Below, piece by piece: positions 1 through 8,448 of a stretch of 64,000 nt of DNA. The first letter of the stretch is position 1. Every line of letters starts with the position of its first letter. Position numbers and translations under genes: made by a program. The stretch is taken from assembly GCF_000808575.1 (NCBI RefSeq), contig NZ_JWLW01000002.1:1-64000 (forward strand), written 5' to 3'. The stretch is from Alteromonas marina. GTDB taxonomy: Bacteria > Pseudomonadota > Gammaproteobacteria > Enterobacterales > Alteromonadaceae. The notes beneath the pieces are model-generated. The model did not search any database, was not told the origin of the DNA, and saw only the letters and a list, made by a program, of their open reading frames with translations.

Positions 1-68
1 AATTTTTAAAGAACATTCACCTAAAGCCGCTGCTTCTTAGTGACTCACCCTGTTCGAGTGAGGTGCGC
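1..68 (-). other. Probable rRNA operon leader (5' part)
   Basis: Read on the minus strand, this segment follows the promoter at 69-96 and ends at the window edge with GTTCTTTAAAAATT (positions 1-14 complement), which resembles the boxA antitermination element of ribosomal leaders (E. coli core TGCTCTTTAACA). A CTCAC/GTGAG stem lies between promoter and boxA. The 16S gene itself would lie beyond position 1 and is not visible. The leader identity is inferred from the promoter-boxA arrangement. Confidence 0.7.
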
Positions 69-96
69 ATTTTACACCGTTTATTTTCGATGTCAA
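69..96 (-). promoter_or_regulatory. rRNA-type promoter, proximal (P2-like)
   Basis: On the minus strand the -35 box TTGACA (91-96) and the -10 box TAAAAT (69-74) are separated by 16 bases. The -10 box is followed by a GC-rich discriminator (GCGCACC), a feature of stringently controlled stable-RNA promoters. The consensus -35 and the position upstream of a boxA-like sequence support an rrn promoter. Confidence 0.75.
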
Positions 97-194
97 CCAT
101 GTTTTTAAACTTTTTATTTGTTTGAAAACTTGATTTCGCACTTGTTGCTAAGTTGGCTTTGTTTTTCTCGAAGCCCCCTCAGAACGTGGAGCGC

Positions 195-222
195 ATTATA
201 GATACCTCTTGTGAAAGATCAA
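195..222 (-). promoter_or_regulatory. rRNA-type promoter, distal (P1-like)
   Basis: On the minus strand TTGATC (217-222) and TATAAT (195-200) are 16 bases apart and followed by GCGCTCC, the same GC-rich discriminator style as the second promoter about 125 bases downstream. An A/T-rich stretch at about 223-255 lies where an UP element would be. Tandem promoters of this kind are typical of rRNA operons. From here to 406 I see only the A/T-rich upstream region and the start of the divergent RRM gene's leader. Confidence 0.72.
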
Positions 223-406
223 TACTTAAATCGGATTTTTTTGCTTTTTAAGCCACTTTTGGTGTTAACCGCTCATTTCTGCATCATTTCTATGGACTCA
301 ATGCATCTTTAGACTAGTTTTTTCACATTTTATTGTTCAAATTGTTACAAATGAGTAAACTATGTACAGCCTCCAACACCATAATAAACAATAGAAAGGT
401 AGGTAT

Positions 407-871
407 ATGAAAGTAGGCTTTATTCAATGCGCTGTTATTAGCGCTATTTTTGCAATTGCAGGTTACTTGTTATTTTCTTCTGCTAGTTTAAACGTCCATG
501 TTCCATTGACCGTATCAGCAGCCCTGCTGATCAGCGGTATCGTTACTCCTTGGCTAGCGTCTCTTATTCAAAGTTCATCTTCCTCAGATGCTAGAGCACA
601 TTCTAATGACGGATCAGTAGAAACTTTATATGTAGGTAATTTGCCATACCGAGCAAACGAAAACGCGGTGAAAGAGTACTTCAGTAGTTTTATCGAAGTG
701 CAGTCGGTTCGCTTAATGAAGGATCGTAAAACTGGAAAGAGAAAAGGCTACGGTTTTATCGAGGTTGTCACAGACGATCTTAACAGTGTTATTGATAAGA
801 CAAACGACTCAATCTTTCAGGAACGAACACTTAAGGTTCGTCCTGCAAAGGATAAAGTCGAACACGCATAG
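407..871 (+). CDS. Membrane-anchored RRM RNA-binding protein
   Basis: This 154-residue protein has two hydrophobic segments at about residues 3-23 and 33-54, a serine-rich linker, and one RNA recognition motif at about 72-150. The RNP2 motif LYVGNL (74-79) and RNP1 motif KGYGFIEV (113-120) are both intact, so single-stranded RNA binding is well supported by family knowledge. Bacterial RRM proteins are usually soluble and about 80-100 residues long. The membrane anchor suggests RNA binding at the inner membrane, which is inference. The ATG is preceded by an AAAGG ribosome-binding sequence. The gene diverges from the putative rRNA promoters and ends before a hairpin terminator. Its RNA targets cannot be told from sequence. 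Confidence 0.85.
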   Translation: MKVGFIQCAVISAIFAIAGYLLFSSASLNVHVPLTVSAALLISGIVTPWLASLIQSSSSSDARAHSNDGSVETLYVGNLPYRANENAVKEYFSSFIEVQSVRLMKDRKTGKRKGYGFIEVVTDDLNSVIDKTNDSIFQERTLKVRPAKDKVEHA

Positions 872-903
872 CCCTGTATACTCAAGTATCAGTTATTCAA
901 CAA

Positions 904-935
904 AAGCCCGGTTAGCTTTCTTCCGGGCTTTTTAT
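904..935 (+). terminator. Rho-independent terminator after the RRM gene
   Basis: The stem AAGCCCGG/CCGGGCTT (904-911 and 923-930) is followed by a T-rich run. Read the other way it ends in TTTTG, so it may also serve the convergent DUF5610 gene. Confidence 0.8.
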
Positions 936-947
936 TTTGGTAGACCA

Positions 948-2264
948 CTAACTTTCGCTAGTTTCAGCAGATTGAGGAAGACCCTCTAACAGGGTTTGGT
1001 TAAATGAGCGGAATCTATTTATTGCTGATATGAGGTCGGGTACCTGAACATCTTCCATTTCGTTAATGATACCAGCTATTAAAGCATTGTAGTCTTCACT
1101 GCTCTCTAGCTTGCTTTCTGCATTCGCAAAAGTATCCATCATCTTCTCTAAGTATTGAGCAATGGGACTAACCACATTTCCAAACTGCCCGTTATCGCTT
1201 TTATCCTCGTTGTAATGCTGGATATTCTCGTATGTTTTTAACACTTCGGTTTGCGTAGTCCTATTCAACTGCAACGCATAGCCAACCAACTCTTTATCGT
1301 CAAAGCCTAAACTTAGTGCGTCTTCGAAAGCTTTGTCTATATCTCCGCTGTAGAAAGTATCGGCAAGATCCTGAACTTGACCGACCAAATCAGCGATCGA
1401 TTCCAACTCATCTGCATCAAGTTCGCCTTTCAATGAAAAACTAATACCGCTTCGTTCATAGTATTGGTAAGAAGTTTGTTGTTGGTATGATGCTGTAAAA
1501 TTGTTTTCACCTTGCTCACCACTGCCGCCAGATTGCTCCTGAGATGCCTGGGCTTGGAAGTTAAGTTGTTGAGACGCTTGGAACGAGCGAAGACTCTCAA
1601 AACTAAAACTCACTTCGTCCCCATCTTTAGTTCGAATCAGCAAGCTCCCGCTTTTCTCATCCGATGCAGCTACTGCGTTTAAGGATGAAAGTGATACGGC
1701 GTTCGGCTGCTGGCGACCGAATATGTCACTTTCCAGATCGTTTATTCCTGTATCGATGAGATCGCGACTTCTTACCATTCCTTGTTCAATCTCTTCATTC
1801 ATGAAACCCGCTAGGTCTTTTTCAGCCATAGCAAAGCCTCGGCTTACGCCTTCTCTCGCTTGGCTAAATAAACCATTTAACTTCTCATCGCTTGCACCAC
1901 CATCAGCTGCTCCACGAATAACACCGCCTACAAACTTAAGTACATTTCTGGCAACCTTTTCAAAATCGAACAAACTGCTCGACTTCTCTTCAATATTTTT
2001 CTCTTTGGTTGCTTGCGGCTTTTGGCCATCTATTTCTAAGGCTTGATTAAGGCTACTACTTACCACACGCAAGCCAATGCTAGTTTGGCTACTTGAAACA
2101 GATACTGAAGCCGCCTGTTGTTTAGAAAATTCAGCTGCTTGCTGCAATCCATCTTGCTGCAACTGTTTTTTTAATGCTTCATTCGGGTGAACAGATGCCT
2201 TTTGATCTGCTTTTTGATCAACCTTCTGATCGCCCATGAAAGCCTTAATTTGACCCACGTTCAT
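948..2264 (-). CDS. DUF5610 domain-containing protein
   Basis: The 438-residue protein has no signal peptide and a low-complexity N-terminus with three DQK-type repeats (residues 12-23). A conserved alpha-helical block at about 45-190 resembles DUF5610, a family of unknown function in Vibrio, Shewanella and Alteromonas. The middle part (about 200-275) is rich in Ser and Gln. The C-terminal third is acidic and helical. The ATG follows an AGTGAGGA ribosome-binding sequence. It stands alone between convergent and divergent neighbours. I recognise the family only from its helical block, and no biochemical role can be assigned. Confidence 0.65.
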   Translation of the reverse strand: MNVGQIKAFMGDQKVDQKADQKASVHPNEALKKQLQQDGLQQAAEFSKQQAASVSVSSSQTSIGLRVVSSSLNQALEIDGQKPQATKEKNIEEKSSSLFDFEKVARNVLKFVGGVIRGAADGGASDEKLNGLFSQAREGVSRGFAMAEKDLAGFMNEEIEQGMVRSRDLIDTGINDLESDIFGRQQPNAVSLSSLNAVAASDEKSGSLLIRTKDGDEVSFSFESLRSFQASQQLNFQAQASQEQSGGSGEQGENNFTASYQQQTSYQYYERSGISFSLKGELDADELESIADLVGQVQDLADTFYSGDIDKAFEDALSLGFDDKELVGYALQLNRTTQTEVLKTYENIQHYNEDKSDNGQFGNVVSPIAQYLEKMMDTFANAESKLESSEDYNALIAGIINEMEDVQVPDLISAINRFRSFNQTLLEGLPQSAETSES

Positions 2265-2439
2265 AATTTGATCCTCACTATCCTCTTTCTTATTATCGGC
2301 TAAGAATCAGTATTGTTTAATTTTAATACAGATTTTTTTCTACCTGCTCCTCAATAATAGTGCAGAAGTGGATTGCGCTTGTTGCAGTTATTTTCTAAGA
2401 GACTACAATTCGCGACCTCAACAGTGACTGGAGAATTTT

Positions 2440-3537
2440 ATGACCGCGACCGACCAACAAGGCTATCAAACTCAGTTGGACGAAAAAGTAGAACGTCTTA
2501 CTGCGTTACTTTCTCCGTTCAATGCGCCTGACTTGTCCGTATTTCCATCGCAACCAACTCACTACCGTATGCGTGCCGAATTTAGAGTATGGCATGAGGG
2601 TGATGATTTATTTCACATCATGTTCAATCAGGAAACGAAAGAGAAGTATCGCGTAGATAGTTTTCCTCCTGCTTGTAAAACAATAAACGATGCTATGGCA
2701 TTGTTGCTTGAAGAAGTAAGACCGAATGAAGCGCTAAGAAAGAAGCTTTTTCAAATCGATTATCTCTCTGCGCTGTCTGGTGAACTTGTTATCAGCCTTT
2801 TATACCACCGTCAGTTAGATGAAAATTGGGAACAGGCTGCAAGAGAGTTAAAAACGAAACTCGAGGCTCACTTTCCGAAAGTAAACATTATCGGCCGAGC
2901 GAGAAAGCAAAAGCTTATTATCAATGACGATTTTGTTATTGAGCGCTTACCCGTTAATGGCAAAGAATTCATATTCAAACATATAGAAAATAGTTTCACC
3001 CAGCCCAATGCTGAAGTGAACTGTAAAATGATTGAATGGGCGCTAGATTGTGTAAAGCCGCTCTCAGGCGATTTACTGGAAATGTATTGCGGTGCAGGTA
3101 ACTTTTCGCTGCCACTAGCACTTCACTTCGATAATGTAGTAGGTACGGAAATAGCTAAGCCTTCCGTGCAGGCCGCGCAGTTTAATATTGAGCAAAATCA
3201 GCTTAACAATGTGAAAATCGTTAGGTTGGCCGCTGAAGAATTCACTCAGGCTATGAAGGGTGAGCGCACATTTAGTCGCTTAGAAGGCATTGACCTAAAT
3301 ACCTATAATTTCACGACTGTATTGGTGGATCCGCCAAGAGCTGGGCTAGATGAAGACTCACTTAGAATGATTCAAGATTACGATAATATCGTGTATATCT
3401 CGTGTAACCCTGAAACCTTGGCGCAAAATCTTGAGCTTTTGAGTGAAACTCACATCGTTGCTCAATCGGCGCTATTCGATCAATTCCCGTTTACTCATCA
3501 CATTGAGGCTGGCGTTTTACTTACACGCAAGAGCTAG
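2440..3537 (+). CDS. trmA: tRNA (uracil-5-)-methyltransferase
   Basis: TrmA makes 5-methyluridine at position 54 in the T-loop of tRNAs, using S-adenosylmethionine. The 365-residue length is that of the family. The SAM-binding motif [15 protein letters not shown] lies near residue 215. DPPRAGLD is near 300, the nucleophilic cysteine is in [12 protein letters not shown] near 320, and the catalytic glutamate is in HHIEAGVLL near the C-terminus. It lacks an N-terminal TRAM domain and the iron-sulfur cysteines of RlmD, which separates it from the 23S rRNA methylases. The ATG is preceded by TGGAG. It appears monocistronic. Confidence 0.95.
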   Translation: MTATDQQGYQTQLDEKVERLTALLSPFNAPDLSVFPSQPTHYRMRAEFRVWHEGDDLFHIMFNQETKEKYRVDSFPPACKTINDAMALLLEEVRPNEALRKKLFQIDYLSALSGELVISLLYHRQLDENWEQAARELKTKLEAHFPKVNIIGRARKQKLIINDDFVIERLPVNGKEFIFKHIENSFTQPNAEVNCKMIEWALDCVKPLSGDLLEMYCGAGNFSLPLALHFDNVVGTEIAKPSVQAAQFNIEQNQLNNVKIVRLAAEEFTQAMKGERTFSRLEGIDLNTYNFTTVLVDPPRAGLDEDSLRMIQDYDNIVYISCNPETLAQNLELLSETHIVAQSALFDQFPFTHHIEAGVLLTRKS

Positions 3538-3555
3538 TGCATCGTTAAAATCGAT

Positions 3556-3579
3556 GGGCCTTTGAAAAGACAAAGGCCC
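3556..3579. repeat. Inverted repeat after trmA
   Basis: A perfect nine-base stem GGGCCTTTG/CAAAGGCCC with a six-base loop lies 19 bases after the trmA stop. No T-run follows on either strand, so it may be a weak or Rho-assisted terminator, or an RNA-stabilising hairpin. Confidence 0.5.
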
Positions 3580-3666
3580 CTATCACTATAAGGTTGTATT
3601 AGAATAAGAAGGCTTTTGATTAAAGCTAGCGATAGAGACCTCAATGGTCGCACGCCACTGATTCAA

Positions 3667-4263
3667 CTATGCGTTTTTTTGCGTTGCGCCAATTTGAACA
3701 AAACGTAGTTGCGCTTTCACTCTCTCACCAATTTCGCGGCGAAGTTTATCATCAGCTTCTAGTGCTTCAGCACCAGCACTGAATACAAGTCTTACCATGG
3801 CATCAGCTTGCAGCTGCGCACACGCATATTCCACACCTTGCTGTTCAATAATGTAGTCGGTCAACTCGTCGATGAAATGCTGAATCTCTCTAAATACTGC
3901 TAGTCGATAAGCTGACGAGGTACCGGTATGTTCGCGAAGTAATAGACGAAATACGTTAGTGTTGGCAGCGATAAACTCCATGAAAGTCTCAACGGAGGTG
4001 TGGATGACGCCGCCACCAGAGGCAATACGTCGCCTTGCCTGACGCATAAGCTGACGCAGTGCTAAACCAGCTTCATCTACCAGAGTTAAACCCAATTCAT
4101 CCATATCTTTGAAGTGTCGATAAAAAGACGTAGGCGCTATACCAGCTTCTCTGGCTACTTCACGCAAGCTGATTGCCGATAAGCTGCGGTTTTCATCTAG
4201 CAAAGAAAATGCAGCATGGATGATATTTTGGCGGGTTTTTAATTTCTGTTCTTGTCGACTCAC
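3667..4263 (-). CDS. fabR: TetR-family unsaturated fatty acid regulator FabR
   Basis: This is a TetR-type repressor that closely resembles E. coli FabR. The helix-turn-helix [20 protein letters not shown] and the following [12 protein letters not shown] are nearly identical to the family. FabR senses the balance of saturated and unsaturated acyl thioesters and represses genes for unsaturated fatty acid synthesis. The open frame runs back to 4407, but the extra 48 residues do not resemble FabR. A GTG at 4263 gives a 198-residue protein starting [12 protein letters not shown], like the normal N-terminus; the exact start is uncertain because no strong ribosome-binding site is seen. It is divergent from a desaturase, its expected target. 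Confidence 0.88.
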   Translation of the reverse strand: MSRQEQKLKTRQNIIHAAFSLLDENRSLSAISLREVAREAGIAPTSFYRHFKDMDELGLTLVDEAGLALRQLMRQARRRIASGGGVIHTSVETFMEFIAANTNVFRLLLREHTGTSSAYRLAVFREIQHFIDELTDYIIEQQGVEYACAQLQADAMVRLVFSAGAEALEADDKLRREIGERVKAQLRFVQIGATQKNA

Positions 4264-4500
4264 ATTAGCACCATATGTTGATTTAGCTTTTAACGGCCTG
4301 ATGATTTTTAGCGCTCGGGATTGAAGCCCTAGCGTCATCTGAATAGCCATTAACGCAATCAAACTCCGCACATCAAAGACTAGCACGTGTAGTTTATCGC
4401 AACACACACCAGTGGGGAAATAGAAACAGAATCATCTCTTTTATAAACAAGGATTAAGCAGAAAAATCCGTAAATAACGAGCGCTTCAGCGTAGCTTTAC

Positions 4501-4524
4501 TATAATTAAACTTTACACATGTAA
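4501..4524 (+). promoter_or_regulatory. Candidate FabR operator at desaturase promoter
   Basis: A perfect -10 hexamer TATAAT at 4501-4506 is followed six bases later by TTACA-CA-TGTAA (4513-4524). The half-site and two-base spacing match the layout of the E. coli fabB FabR site (GTACA-NN-TGTAC). Its position over the expected transcription start would suit repression. No clear -35 box is seen. The regulator assignment is inference from the adjacent fabR. Confidence 0.5.
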
Positions 4525-4605
4525 GCAGAACTAATCGGGGTTTTGCTTGCCTGAAGCCTCGTAAAACGATAAATTAGCGAACAGTTGTAAGCCAAGTTGT
4601 ATAAA

Positions 4606-5733
4606 ATGAAAAAACCTCCTCTTATCCTAACGAATGTGCTGGTATTTATAATATCAGGCGCAATTGCATTTATAGGTGTGCCGCTTTGGGTGGCATATCA
4701 GGGTATCGATTGGGCAGAAATCGGTACCGCTATATTCCTATTCTATTTCACCGGTATGTCGATAACTGCTGGGTATCACCGCTTATGGTCGCATAAAACC
4801 TACGATGCCAACATTGTAGTTCGTGTCGTATTAGCGATTGGTGGGGCAATGGCCCTGCAAAATAGTATTTTGCACTGGTCGTCAGATCATCGCATTCACC
4901 ATCGCCATGTAGACGACAACGACAAAGACCCCTACTCTGCAAAGAAAGGGCTTTGGTTTGCGCACATTGGCTGGATGTTACGCGAGTATCAAGCTAAGCG
5001 TTACGACGATTACAGCAACTGTAAAGACCTACAAAAAGATAGCGTTGTGATGTGGCAGCATAAGTACTACTTACCTATTGTACTCGCAGCTAACTTTGGA
5101 ATTACTGGTCTGTTGGGTTATCTTAACGGCGACGTGATGGGCATGATTTTGGTAGCCGGCGTACTTCGACTAGTGCTAGTCCACCACGTAACCTTTTTCA
5201 TTAATTCCCTTGCTCACTTCTGGGGTAGTCAGCCATATACAGACAAGAATACCGCTCGTGATAACGGCATACTTGCATTCTTTACCTTTGGTGAGGGCTA
5301 CCACAATTACCACCATATTTTTGAGTACGATTATCGGAATGGCATTCGCTGGTACCAGTTCGATCCTACCAAGTGGCTAATCAGAGGTCTGTCTTTTGTA
5401 GGTTTGACGTCGAACCTTCGTAAAGTACCTGAAGAGCGCATCGAAAAAGCCCTAGCGGCGATGCAGCTTCAAAGGGCAAGTGAAAAAGTATCACTACTGC
5501 CGAACGCGGAAGAAATGATGCACACTATTCAAGAAGAGTACGACTTGTTGATGCAGCGTATGAGTGAATACTATGCCACGAAAAAACGCGTGATGCGCGT
5601 TAAGCAACGCACCTTAAAGCGGAGTATTGAAGGACTTGAGCTTGCATATAAATATAAAGAGCTGAAACACGCCTTTGCTGTTCAGAAAGAAAAATGGACA
5701 CAATTGCAGAGTTTGTCGCTTCAAATGGCATAA
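4606..5733 (+). CDS. Membrane acyl-CoA/acyl-lipid delta-9-type desaturase
   Basis: This is an integral-membrane di-iron desaturase that introduces a cis double bond into a saturated acyl chain, using oxygen. All three histidine boxes are present: HRLWSH (residues 58-63), HRIHH (95-99) and HNYHH (233-237). Hydrophobic segments lie at about 8-50 and 155-200. The C-terminal 90 residues are charged and helical. The open frame begins at a TTG at 4597, but the ATG at 4606 is the more usual start and gives 375 residues. The gene is divergent from fabR, so it probably adjusts membrane fluidity under FabR control. Substrate form (CoA or lipid) cannot be told. Confidence 0.92.
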   Translation: MKKPPLILTNVLVFIISGAIAFIGVPLWVAYQGIDWAEIGTAIFLFYFTGMSITAGYHRLWSHKTYDANIVVRVVLAIGGAMALQNSILHWSSDHRIHHRHVDDNDKDPYSAKKGLWFAHIGWMLREYQAKRYDDYSNCKDLQKDSVVMWQHKYYLPIVLAANFGITGLLGYLNGDVMGMILVAGVLRLVLVHHVTFFINSLAHFWGSQPYTDKNTARDNGILAFFTFGEGYHNYHHIFEYDYRNGIRWYQFDPTKWLIRGLSFVGLTSNLRKVPEERIEKALAAMQLQRASEKVSLLPNAEEMMHTIQEEYDLLMQRMSEYYATKKRVMRVKQRTLKRSIEGLELAYKYKELKHAFAVQKEKWTQLQSLSLQMA

Positions 5734-5760
5734 CTACTTTCTTTACCCTTGTATTCGTAA

Positions 5761-5796
5761 AAAACCACATAAGTCTATGCTTATGTGGTTTTTTTT
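5761..5796 (+). terminator. Rho-independent terminator after desaturase
   Basis: A stem AACCACATAAG/CTTATGTGGTT with a six-base loop is followed by an unbroken T run to 5796. It is one of the strongest terminators in the window. Confidence 0.92.
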
Positions 5797-5971
5797 GATC
5801 TATAGTTGGAATGACACATCAAGTAAGGTAGTTATACTGGAGTTTGTAAGGTTGGGATAAAAACTTAGCTTTATTCTGAGTTAGATGTTCAAGCTACATC
5901 ATAAACTGAATTATGGCGGTTACTGTGATTTCAGACGCCACATCATAGAAGTAATAATACGGGAAGGTAAC

Positions 5972-7393
5972 ATGGCAACGAAGCAAAAAACAAAAGCTCC
6001 ATCGTATCACTATGACGCAATAGTTATCGGCACAGGTCCTGGTGGAGAAGGTGTTGCAATGCAGCTTGCCAAAGCCGGAAAAAAAGTGGCGGTTGTTGAG
6101 CGCTACGAGGCAGTGGGAGGGGGCTGTACCCATTGGGGTACCATTCCATCGAAAGCCCTTCGTCACTCAGTAAGCCGTCTTATTGAATATAACTCTTCTC
6201 CCTTGTTTGCCGACAACCACTTAAGTAAAAGTCTTACGTTCTCTGACATCATGCGCCATGCTAGCGGTGTGGTAAAAAGCCAAACTAGACTTCGTTCTTC
6301 ATTCTACGATAGAAACCGCGTAACGCTATTTCACGGCGAAGCCAGTTTCGTAGATGCGCATACGTTAGAGATAACCCGTAAAGATGGCTCTAAAGATACA
6401 GTCACTGCTGGCCAAATTGCTATTGCCACAGGGTCGCGTCCTTATTGTCCTAAAGACATCGACTTTGGTCACCCGCGTATTTATAACTCAGACACTATCC
6501 TATCTTTAGATCACGATCCTAAGTCCATCATCATTTATGGTGCAGGGGTAATCGGCTCCGAATATGCCAGCATCTTCAGAGGTTTAGGTGTCAAAGTTGA
6601 CCTGGTAAACATGCGCGATCGACTTTTATCTTTCCTAGATGACGAGATCTCTGACGCGCTCAGTTATCACCTGTGGAACAATGGCGTACTCATTCGTCAT
6701 AATGAAGCCTATTCTTCGGTTGATGCTACCGATGACTCGGTTATTTTAAACTTAGAGTCAGGCAAGCGCATGCGTGCAGATTGTCTTCTGTTTGCTAACG
6801 GAAGAACGGGTAATACAGATACACTTAAACTCGAAAATATTGGTTTGAAAGCTGATGGCAGAGGTCAGCTTAGAGTGAATGAAAATTATCAGACCGACGT
6901 AGACAATGTCTTTGCGGTCGGCGATGTGATTGGTTATCCAAGCTTAGCATCTGCAGCTTACAACCAAGGTCGTTTTGCCGCGGAAGCTATGCTTGGCATA
7001 AAAACGCATTCGGCGTTGGTAGAAGATATACCCTCTGGTATTTATACTATTCCGGAAATCAGTTCTGTAGGAAAAACAGAGCAAGAACTTACCGCAGCAA
7101 AAGTGCCTTATGAAGTAGGAAGAGCCCAGTTCAAACATTTGGCCAGAGCGCAAATTGCGTCTACGCAGACAGGAAGTTTGAAAATTTTGTTCCATCGTGA
7201 AACAAAAGAAATCTTAGGTATTCATTGTTTCGGCGAACGTGCCTCAGAGATTGTTCATATCGGCCAAGCTATCATGCAGCAAAAAGGCGAAGGAAATACC
7301 ATAGACTACTTCGTTAACACCACATTTAACTATCCGACCATGGCCGAAGCTTATCGAGTTGCTGCTATTAATGGGCTGAATAGGATTTTCTAG
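5972..7393 (+). CDS. sthA: Soluble pyridine nucleotide transhydrogenase
   Basis: SthA is a cytoplasmic FAD enzyme that transfers hydride from NADPH to NAD+, balancing the two cofactor pools. The 473-residue chain has the N-terminal FAD motif GTGPGGEG (near 16-23). It has [16 protein letters not shown] near 48, where a threonine replaces the second redox cysteine of related disulfide reductases, as in E. coli SthA. A second nucleotide motif GAGVIGSE lies near 190, and the dimerisation domain fills 345-473. The open frame extends 29 codons upstream, but the ATG at 5972 follows GGGAAGG and starts the conserved part. It stands alone between terminators. Confidence 0.95.
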   Translation: MATKQKTKAPSYHYDAIVIGTGPGGEGVAMQLAKAGKKVAVVERYEAVGGGCTHWGTIPSKALRHSVSRLIEYNSSPLFADNHLSKSLTFSDIMRHASGVVKSQTRLRSSFYDRNRVTLFHGEASFVDAHTLEITRKDGSKDTVTAGQIAIATGSRPYCPKDIDFGHPRIYNSDTILSLDHDPKSIIIYGAGVIGSEYASIFRGLGVKVDLVNMRDRLLSFLDDEISDALSYHLWNNGVLIRHNEAYSSVDATDDSVILNLESGKRMRADCLLFANGRTGNTDTLKLENIGLKADGRGQLRVNENYQTDVDNVFAVGDVIGYPSLASAAYNQGRFAAEAMLGIKTHSALVEDIPSGIYTIPEISSVGKTEQELTAAKVPYEVGRAQFKHLARAQIASTQTGSLKILFHRETKEILGIHCFGERASEIVHIGQAIMQQKGEGNTIDYFVNTTFNYPTMAEAYRVAAINGLNRIF

Positions 7394-7400
7394 CAGGCAC

Positions 7401-7429
7401 AAAAAAGCCGGCGAAATTGTCGCCGGCTT
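7401..7429. terminator. Bidirectional terminator between sthA and 7450 gene
   Basis: A ten-pair stem AAGCCGGCGA/TCGCCGGCTT with a five-base loop. The minus-strand side runs into TTTTTT, so it serves the minus-strand gene ending at 7450 best, and probably sthA as well. Confidence 0.88.
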
Positions 7430-7449
7430 AATATGCGTTAACTATAAAA

Positions 7450-7755
7450 TTAGTTACGGTTCGCAGCAAGCGCGTTAAGCGAATCTTTATGTGCTACGAT
7501 GTCGATGTGCATATTTTCTTGATCGAATGTCATTGTTGCAATGGCGTAGTCACCCTGACTGTCGCTTGCAATGTCAATCAACTTTGCTTGTGCATCACGG
7601 AAACGAATGTTATTGCCGATTTGATCAGACATACATTGGTTATTCATTTCGAATGTTTTCGCATCCATGCAATCGAAAAGCTGGTTTTCACCAGATTCCG
7701 CATGCGCAATACCAAAGGCTGCTGAAAGAGCTAATGTTAGTACTACTTTACGCAT
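7450..7755 (-). CDS. Small secreted protein of unknown function
   Basis: The 101-residue product has a clear Sec signal peptide with cleavage expected after AHA (about residue 19). The mature part is about 80 residues. Two cysteines (in FDCMDAK and NQCMSDQ) could form a periplasmic disulfide. The gene has a good ribosome-binding site (AGGAGA) and its own terminator. I do not recognise a family. Confidence 0.75.
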   Translation of the reverse strand: MRKVVLTLALSAAFGIAHAESGENQLFDCMDAKTFEMNNQCMSDQIGNNIRFRDAQAKLIDIASDSQGDYAIATMTFDQENMHIDIVAHKDSLNALAANRN

Positions 7756-7881
7756 GTTTCTTCTCCTGTGCTACAGTCTACTACTGTCACTATTAAACAT
7801 ACTGTATATACATAAGATAGTCAAACTGAGATCATAGTTTTGTGACAAAAGTATGACAAAGAGAAATATTTGGAGAAAAAT

Positions 7882-8448
7882 GTGAAAGGCCACGATGCAT
7901 TGGTGGTTAAAGCGAGAAATTGTAGACTGTGTACCCCTCACCTACCGCATCAACCCAACCCCATATTTAGCACTGCACCATCAACCAAGGTGCTTATTAT
8001 TGGGCAAGCACCGGGGTTAAAAGCTCATGAACGCACCATTGCGTTTGATGATCCCAGCGGGGATCGGTTACGCGATTGGTTGTCTGTCTCGAGGGAGATC
8101 TTTTATAACCCACGCTTAATTTCGGTGCTGCCAATGGGCTTCTGCTTTCCAGGTTATAAAAATGGAGCCGATGCCCCGCCAAGAAAAGAATGTGCCCCCG
8201 CTTGGCATAATGACTTTCTTCTTCATTTAAAACCTAAAGTAACGCTTTACGTGGGACGTTACTCGCAACAGTATTATTTACCGAAACACAAAACGTTAAC
8301 TGAGGCGGTACGCAGTCCAACTGAAACACATTTCGTACTGCCCCATCCGTCTGGTAGAAACAACAGGTGGCTCACTAAAAATCCTTGGTTTGAATTAGAT
8401 ATCCTTCCGAAGTTGCGAGACACTATAGAGTCTGTATTGAAAGTTTAA
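7882..8448 (+). CDS. Uracil-DNA glycosylase superfamily protein
   Basis: The 188-residue protein has the superfamily fold signature. Motif 1, VLIIGQAPGLKAHE (near residue 38-51), is close to the GxAPG water-activating loop of family 4 enzymes, and motif 2, HPSGRNNRW (near 154), matches the DNA-intercalating HPS loop. CRLC near the N-terminus is reminiscent of iron-sulfur UDGs, but the full four-cysteine set is not evident, so this is probably the metal-free branch. Removal of uracil or another damaged base is likely but unproven. The open frame starts at TTG 7870. The GTG at 7882 lies six bases after GGAG and is preferred. Its stop codon overlaps that of the convergent EAL gene. Confidence 0.8.
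   Translation: MKGHDALVVKARNCRLCTPHLPHQPNPIFSTAPSTKVLIIGQAPGLKAHERTIAFDDPSGDRLRDWLSVSREIFYNPRLISVLPMGFCFPGYKNGADAPPRKECAPAWHNDFLLHLKPKVTLYVGRYSQQYYLPKHKTLTEAVRSPTETHFVLPHPSGRNNRWLTKNPWFELDILPKLRDTIESVLKV

Noticed and set aside
4264..4407. N-terminal 48-residue extension of FabR
   Set aside because: The extension does not resemble FabR and the conserved N-terminus begins at the GTG at 4263.
5885..5971. N-terminal extension of SthA from 5885
   Set aside because: The ATG at 5972 has a strong ribosome-binding site and begins the conserved sequence; the extension is not like SthA.
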